Shown: in pieces, positions 58,826 to 64,000 of the stretch
Layout: each line of letters opens with the position of its first letter
Numbering within the stretch: position 1 is the stretch's first letter
Assembly: GCF_020379485.1 (NCBI RefSeq)
Contig: NC_063448.1
Span: forward strand, 50,229,218-50,293,217
DNA length: 64,000 bases
DNA from: Brassica napus
Taxonomy: Eukaryota > Streptophyta > Magnoliopsida > Brassicales > Brassicaceae
Reading direction: 5' to 3'
Made by a program: the position numbers and the translations under genes
The notes under the pieces: generated by a model
The model's input: only the letters and a program-made list of their open reading frames with translations
Database searches by the model: none
What the model was told of the DNA's origin: nothing

Positions 58826-59368
58826 TATCCATAATGTTGCAAAGCTGGCTTGAACAAATACAACCCCAAGATAGATCCATAGATTTAATGCAACGTATAC
58901 TTTCCATGGAAAAAATTACTATGATCTTCTGTCTCTTTCCATCTGATTTTATTATCCACATATCTCCTTTATTATATGTGATTCTTGAGTTCTGAGTCTC
59001 TGTGTGGAGTCTTTTCATTCGCTCAATGACAAGTTCAAGCAAGTTTCAAAAATCATAAAAGTCATTTCTGGTATCCCATAGCTCACCTGTCATCGTCCCA
59101 AAATCAAGCAATTCAGATGCATTGATCTCTCATTCTCACCTATCATTCCATTTTAAAACAAAAAAAATCAAGATTACTCTGCATATAATTTTTAGATCTG
59201 AAATATCCATGATTACAAAGTAAACAAGATGGATTACGCTTATAATATGATGTAAAAAGGAAGACGTAGTTTTTAATAACATTCTGATTCCTCCTTATTG
59301 TAAAACGTAAAGAGACAAGTACAACTACCTGTACTTGGGAGTCACTGAAAATATCATTGACATAAATG

Positions 59369-60485
59369 AGTCTAAATGTAGCAATAAGGTACTACGGAAA
59401 CTAAGATCAGAGAATTATTTGGTTCAATTAATGAGCCACTACTGAAGCTACATGGGCATTGTGATAAGTTTTGGAGACAAAGGTGATGATTGGTTCGACA
59501 AGTTTTGGAGACAAAGGTGATGATTGGTTCGACTGTAGTGGTAAGAATTTAGCTGTAAAAATTTAGCTGCAGTTAAGTTGCATGTAGCTATAAAGTTGTT
59601 TAGATGTTCTTGCAGAGACTTTTGATGTACTTAAATTTGTTGTAGCTGTAAACTATAAAAATCTCAAAATAAAATATGTGATGTATATATAAAATAATTA
59701 TTTTTTGTCAACTAAAATAATTTATATTAATGATTTTTATAAATTATAAATTTTTACTGTTATTTAAAATGTGATATGTAAATAATATTTATCTTTTAAA
59801 AAAAAATCGATAATTTTAAAAACACCCAGAATTAAACTAAAATATTTATAAATGTTTTTATTATGATTTTCTAATTTATTTGATATTATAGATAGTTTTT
59901 CATTGTACAGTTTCTACAGCCTATAAAACAAAGATGTACGTTTTTTTGCCTAAAATACATAAGAAAAAAATTGCTTTAATTTTTTCGCTGTAGCCTTAAA
60001 AGTAAAGGTAAAGCATGATTGGTAAAAATTAATAGAAATATGTTGTAGGATTTAACTTACAAAAATAAAACTACAACATGATTGGTAAAATTAAGTGCTT
60101 TAAAAATAAATAAAACTAAAATAGTGAGATAAAGTCTAACCAATCACCCCCAAAGTTTACATGATATGGCTTAACTAGGCATAATATTAGCTGGATATAA
60201 CAATCCTTTGGCACAATAATCTCTATAACGATTCAGCAGTTTCCGAAAAAGTTGTTTCATGCATGAATCTGGTAGGCATTAGAAACATGATGACTCTGCG
60301 TTAGAGATCTTCTAAGACAAATACTGGATCTGTTCGGTTTTGCAGTTAGAGGAACATCTAGTAAATTTCTCAGTAGTAGTACAACATCATTTGTTTCACT
60401 TCTGTCGGGTTCAAGTTCAATGGGATTAGGCCCTGTCTCAGAAACGAAACTTAACTCGGGTCTACCTCATTTTTTTCATACGTTA
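59369..60485. other. Intergenic DNA with a 34-bp tandem duplication
   Basis: AT-rich DNA with no gene. A 34-bp unit starting AAGTTTTGGAGACAAAGG is duplicated exactly at 59466-59499 and 59500-59533. Confidence 0.6.
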
Positions 60486-60650
60486 TACTTCCTCCATTAA
60501 ATAAAATTCATTACCGATATACCTAATCATATTTCAACCAATAAAAAATAATATAGTTAATAAATTTTGTATTGAAATTATAAAATGACACTTATTTTGA
60601 AACAAAAATCTCACTCTACAACGACAACTAACTTTGAAATGGAAGGAGTA
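60486..60650. mobile_element. Stowaway-like (Tc1/mariner) MITE
   Basis: The ends TACTTCCTCCATT and, inverted, TACTCCTTCCATT bound 165 bp of AT-rich DNA. The TA at each end fits a TA target duplication. Confidence 0.6.
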
Positions 60651-61440
60651 TTTGTGGTTTAAAGAAGATAAAACATAGCACGAGGAATATAATATAACTT
60701 GCAATTTCAACTGTTCCACAATTTGTAAGATATACAGGCATTAGATAATCAATTTATAAATCCATAGAATAAAATGCGAGTTGCTAGGAGCAAGCTTTTT
60801 GCATTTGTGTAAATGAATTTGCATTTGACAGCATTGGAGATAGGATCACCTGCCTCTATAACCAATGAACCATGATCATCTGTGTCAAAAGCGCACATAC
60901 ATATTCCACTGGTCGTAACTACATCCAATTTTGTCTGAGATGTATCTGAGTAGAACCTTCCAGCTTGATATCATAATATTAAACTAAATCTCAGTGATTT
61001 GTACGTTGTTAAGAGGGGAGAGGTCAAGAAGAGAAACATGAAACTCACCGTCTCCAATGTTGTTGTCAAACCTCCCGAACGTTAATTAGAGCTACGTAAG
61101 GGCACCAAGCCAACTACCAATAGTCACTTACTAACATAAACACTTAACATTCAATGATCCATACAAAGCGTAAAGGAAGGTAATTGTTAATAACTGCAAT
61201 ACAGAAGTGAAGTTGTTGAATCAAAAGAGGAATCACGTAAACTTAATTCTAATCAGTTAACATATTGGTCCCTTTGTATCTATAAAAAATGAGTATTTTC
61301 TCCAACACTGTTAATATGACAGATTAAGTCTTACATTCAACTCATTTGTTATTGTACTATCGAATAATTTTGTTATATAAAGTAAAAAATCATCAATCCT
61401 AAGAAAATAGAGTAATTAACTAATCAATTTAATTTAGTTA
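60651..61440. other. Intergenic DNA, no gene seen
   Basis: No coding or repeat signature was recognised in this stretch. Confidence 0.4.
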
Positions 61441-61641
61441 CTAGGTAGTAACCCGCGCTTTGCGTGGGATTAGATATCTAAAAATATGTTGATTGTATAT
61501 ATTATGATTATGTATATATAAGGTGTAGCTTTAGTAAACGGTGCAAAAAATATAAAGGTATGATTCAGTTAACTATGATGTTACGACTATGTGAGTATAC
61601 GTGAGTAATATCATTAACCCGAAGTTTATGAGTCGGGTATA
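61441..61641 (-). mobile_element. Helitron 3' end (minus strand), rest interrupted or outside the window
   Basis: On the minus strand the sequence ends with hairpin CCCACGC-AAA-GCGCGGG (61468-61452) and CTAG at 61444-61441, next to the A expected at a Helitron target. The body would extend to the right, where CACTA 2 interrupts it. Its 5' end is not in the window. Confidence 0.55.
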
Positions 61642-62097
61642 CACTACAAGAAAACATCAAGGATTCTGAGGGAAAAAATCGTCGGAATTTCGTCGGAATA
61701 TCGTTATTCCGACGAAATTCCGACGAAACACGTCGTCGGAAATAATTCCTCGGAATTTCTTTTTTCCTCTGAAATCCCTCGGAATTTTCCGACGGAATTC
61801 CGAGGAAATAAATTTCCGAGGAAATTCCGAGGATCCCTTGTTTGTCGGAAAAGTCCTCGGAATATACCGAGGTAGAACTTCGTCGAGATAATTCATCGGA
61901 AGTTCATCGATCGATGCGTGTTTGGACATATATACATCGATCGATAGGAGTATACCGACGGACTTTTTCCTCGGTTTATTCCGAGGAACTGTTCCCTCGG
62001 TATATTCCGAGGGATCCGTTCCTCGGAATTTTCCGAGGGAGTTGTCCCTCGGAAAATTCCAAGGGAAATGTCCCTCGCTATATTTTTAAAAAAAACG

Positions 62098-62139
62098 GAT
62101 CGATCGATGCGTTTTTGTTCAAAAACGCATCGATCGATC
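62098..62139. repeat. Perfect 19-bp-arm palindrome in CACTA 2
   Basis: Arms 62098-62116 and 62121-62139 are exact inverted copies around a GTTC loop. They contain GATCGATCGATGCG followed by five T. The ATCGATCGATG core also occurs near 61905-61940, so it is a second motif type within the subterminal region. Confidence 0.85.
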
Positions 62140-62319
62140 TAGTGAAAAATATAATTAATTTCCTCGGAATGTAAAAAATATTAATTTTTTTGAAAAAATA
62201 AAATTTCTGAAATTTAAATTCGAAAATATGAAATTAAAAGTAAAATTGAAATCATACTAATTAATATTCAAAGTTTCACAAATAAAAATAAAACATTCCG
62301 AGATTGGGGAAAAAAAAAA

Positions 62320-63927
62320 CTACGGGTCTGGCACGTCCGGGAACACCTCGTTCGGGTACATCCTCTGCATCATCTCCATCATTTGCTGGTTCAGCCTCCT
62401 CTGTGCCTCATAGCCCGCCTGTTGAGCCGCCATCTGGGTCTCCAACAAAGATATTCGATCATCTTTGTCCTTCAACTGAGCCGTAAGTACTTCTGGATCA
62501 ACAAAGGGCGGTGGTGCAGAAGAAGGAGGAACCGACCGGGTGCGACGACCCAAACCGAACAAACGTCCCTTCTTCTTTGGAACCGACTGAATAGAAAAAA
62601 GCCAAATTTAGAAATTTAAACCAAGAAATAAATGAATTGAACTTTAAAAAAAAAAGAACTTACGGATTCAACGATTTCGTTGATTCGAAACCGGGACAAG
62701 TTGGTCGAAGCCGTCGAAGCGTCATCCTCGGTTTGAAGCTGAGACACTTCGTCTACCACCTGAGTTTGGACCAGGTCGACCACGTCCCTCACAAGACCGT
62801 CATCAATCTGGCCGGTCTTCTTGTTGGTATACGCCCTCCTCATTAGGGCGAGATCATCGACCGGCTCGCCATCATTTTCTTCCGCCTTGAAAAAAACATA
62901 AAATTAAAGAAACATTAGAAATTAGAAGAAATGCACAATAAATTTAAATTCTGAAACTCAAATAATTGAAGAAAAAGCGGTTGAACTTACCATGCGATCT
63001 CCGAGAGTGGCAATAGATTGAGCACCCAAGTTATGCTTGTAGATGCCCTTCCCTTTACGGTCGCTCCTGCGGTTGGTGGAGTTGGTGGAAGAAGTTTCTT
63101 TCGTCTCCTCCTTATCCCAATGCGCACACAACTCCTTCCAGACCGTGTCGTTCATCGACTTTGGGACCTTTTAATTAAAAAAAAAAAGAAAAAGTTTAAT
63201 AAATTAAAAAATAGTTTAATAAATTAAAAAATTGTTTAATAAATTAAATCGAACCTTATTGATTTCCCACTTCTTCTTCCACTCGTGGATCTGCTTCCCA
63301 TAGTTGTCCATTACTTTATGGACGAAGTGGTGATAGATAAAGAGCGTCTCATCGGAATTCCAGTTGAACTCTTGCTGAAAAAAAAACACAATTAGTAGAA
63401 AATTTATATTAAAGATTAAAAATATAAGTAAAAAATTAGAATACTTACCGCAAACTGACGAAACCACAGAACCTGCTTGTCGGTTGGGAAGTGAGTGAAA
63501 GTCGGATGTCCACTGTCGAGGGCCGAGTACATCATACGGTTGATCCATGCGCTGATCCCGTTCCCGGATCGGTTGAACCTTATTAAAAGAACAAACGGTT
63601 AATAATGAATCCAAATTTAAAGAAAAAAAAATGTTTAATTACCATGTTTGACCCCGTCCATGTGGATACGGAGTGAGATACGGAAGATGGTCACGACCGG
63701 GCTGTTGAACCAACTCCGCAACCCTCATCACTCCCGGAGGACCCGGAGGAACAGGAGCGGATGCAGCAGCGGGAGCGAGAGGAGCATGAGCGGGTGCAGC
63801 AGAGGGAGATGTATGGTTGGAGCTGTGGGGCGAAGGGGAATCCTGAAAATGGCTGGAATCCCGAGACTGGCTCCCCGTACCACCACGACCACGACGCTGT
63901 CGAGGCCGGGTCTGATCATCATGAGAC
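62320..63927 (-). CDS. En/Spm plant transposase-family (Ptta) protein of CACTA 2, 5' incomplete
   Basis: Exons 63927-63643, 63578-63449, 63374-63255, 63167-62991, 62885-62664 and 62586-62320 join in frame and end in TAG. The gene parallels that of CACTA 1: a proline/alanine-rich N-terminal part, [48 protein letters not shown], and a coiled-coil C-terminus ([19 protein letters not shown]). It has one more intron (63168-63254) than its relative. The most 5' coding exon starts in the same phase (a single G), so its ATG may also be split with a leader exon outside the window. The role is presumably binding of subterminal repeats. Confidence 0.75.
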
Positions 63928-64000
63928 CTGTAAATTAAAAAAATATATTTAATAAATACAGAAATATATAAATTAATTTTTTTATTAAAAAAAAATCCCA

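Larger units (their letters stand above)
35921..59368 (+). repeat. Segmental duplication copy B
   Basis: The host pieces are 35921-36006, 42214-42224, 43077-43179, 53057-53654, 55066-55192 and 58826-59368. Together they repeat copy A (25617-34680) in order. Six insertions lie between them: a LINE, four Helitrons and a CACTA element inside one Helitron. The homology ends at ATTGACATAAATG (34680 and 59368). The hAT-like element and the RPA Helitron of copy A are absent here. Confidence 0.85.
61642..64000 (-). mobile_element. CACTA (En/Spm) transposon 2, left part only
   Basis: CACTACAAGAAAAC at 61642 matches the end of CACTA 1. Subterminal words follow at 61675-62060, many as CCTCGGAA/TTCCGAGG rather than CCGTCGG. 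A Ptta-type gene on the minus strand is present; the transposase and right end lie beyond the window. The target duplication cannot be checked. Confidence 0.88.

Noticed and set aside
58794..59042. A minus-strand gene at the end of copy B, partly open also in copy A
   Set aside because: The frame is short, crosses the Helitron border and has no recognised domain. The shared frame follows from the duplication.
1..64000. A CRISPR array, prokaryotic operon or integrated virus
   Set aside because: Genes have plant spliceosomal introns. Repeats are transposon ends or motif arrays. No array of equal repeats and spacers or viral gene set was seen.

Overview
This is a nuclear plant chromosome segment, almost certainly from a Brassicaceae species and most likely a Brassica/Raphanus relative. 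From remembered Arabidopsis gene order (not searched), its three host genes match At3g13620 (polyamine transporter PUT4), At3g13610 (feruloyl-CoA 6'-hydroxylase F6'H1) and At3g13600 (IQ-motif protein IQM2), in that order. The rest is AT-rich intergenic DNA filled with nested transposable elements typical of Brassicaceae: Helitrons, CACTA, LINE, hAT, MITEs, SINEs and a copia LTR. The species cannot be named from the sequence alone.

Layout. 0-1.6 kb: SINE-like and Tourist-like repeats upstream of PUT4. 1.65-3.2 kb: PUT4 (+). 3.5-5.1 kb: F6'H1 (-), with a small insertion in its intron. 5.8-9.8 kb: remains of a tandem duplication of the F6'H1-IQM2 interval. These are a 3' piece of IQM2, a copia LTR fragment, a broken first exon of F6'H1 and an inverted copy of the start of F6'H1. 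9.8-17.85 kb: a large insertion with more than 40 degenerate copies of a GGCTGAGTTAT-like motif. Nested in it are minus-strand Helitrons, one of which carries a broken ribosomal protein uL22 (RPL17) gene. 18.4-20.5 kb: intact IQM2 (-). 21-25.6 kb: gene-free, with one hAT-like element.

25.6-59.4 kb is two direct copies, A and B, of one ancestral sequence of about 1.45 kb. Each copy has been inflated by insertions at different places. Copy A holds a hAT-like element and a 7 kb Helitron with two RPA70-like genes. Copy B holds a 6.2 kb LINE, four Helitrons and a 7.9 kb CACTA element inside one of the Helitrons. Each copy serves as the empty site for most insertions in the other, so many element ends can be placed to the base. 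59.4-64 kb: intergenic DNA, a Stowaway-like MITE, a Helitron end and the left part of a second CACTA element cut by the window edge.

The host genes act separately: polyamine import, coumarin (scopoletin) synthesis and calmodulin-linked signalling. The transposon genes are two CACTA regulator/transposase-type genes, one TNP2 transposase, RPA-like proteins and a dead LINE. Gene models were built by hand from splice signals and reading-frame continuity. All family assignments are from recognition, without a database search.
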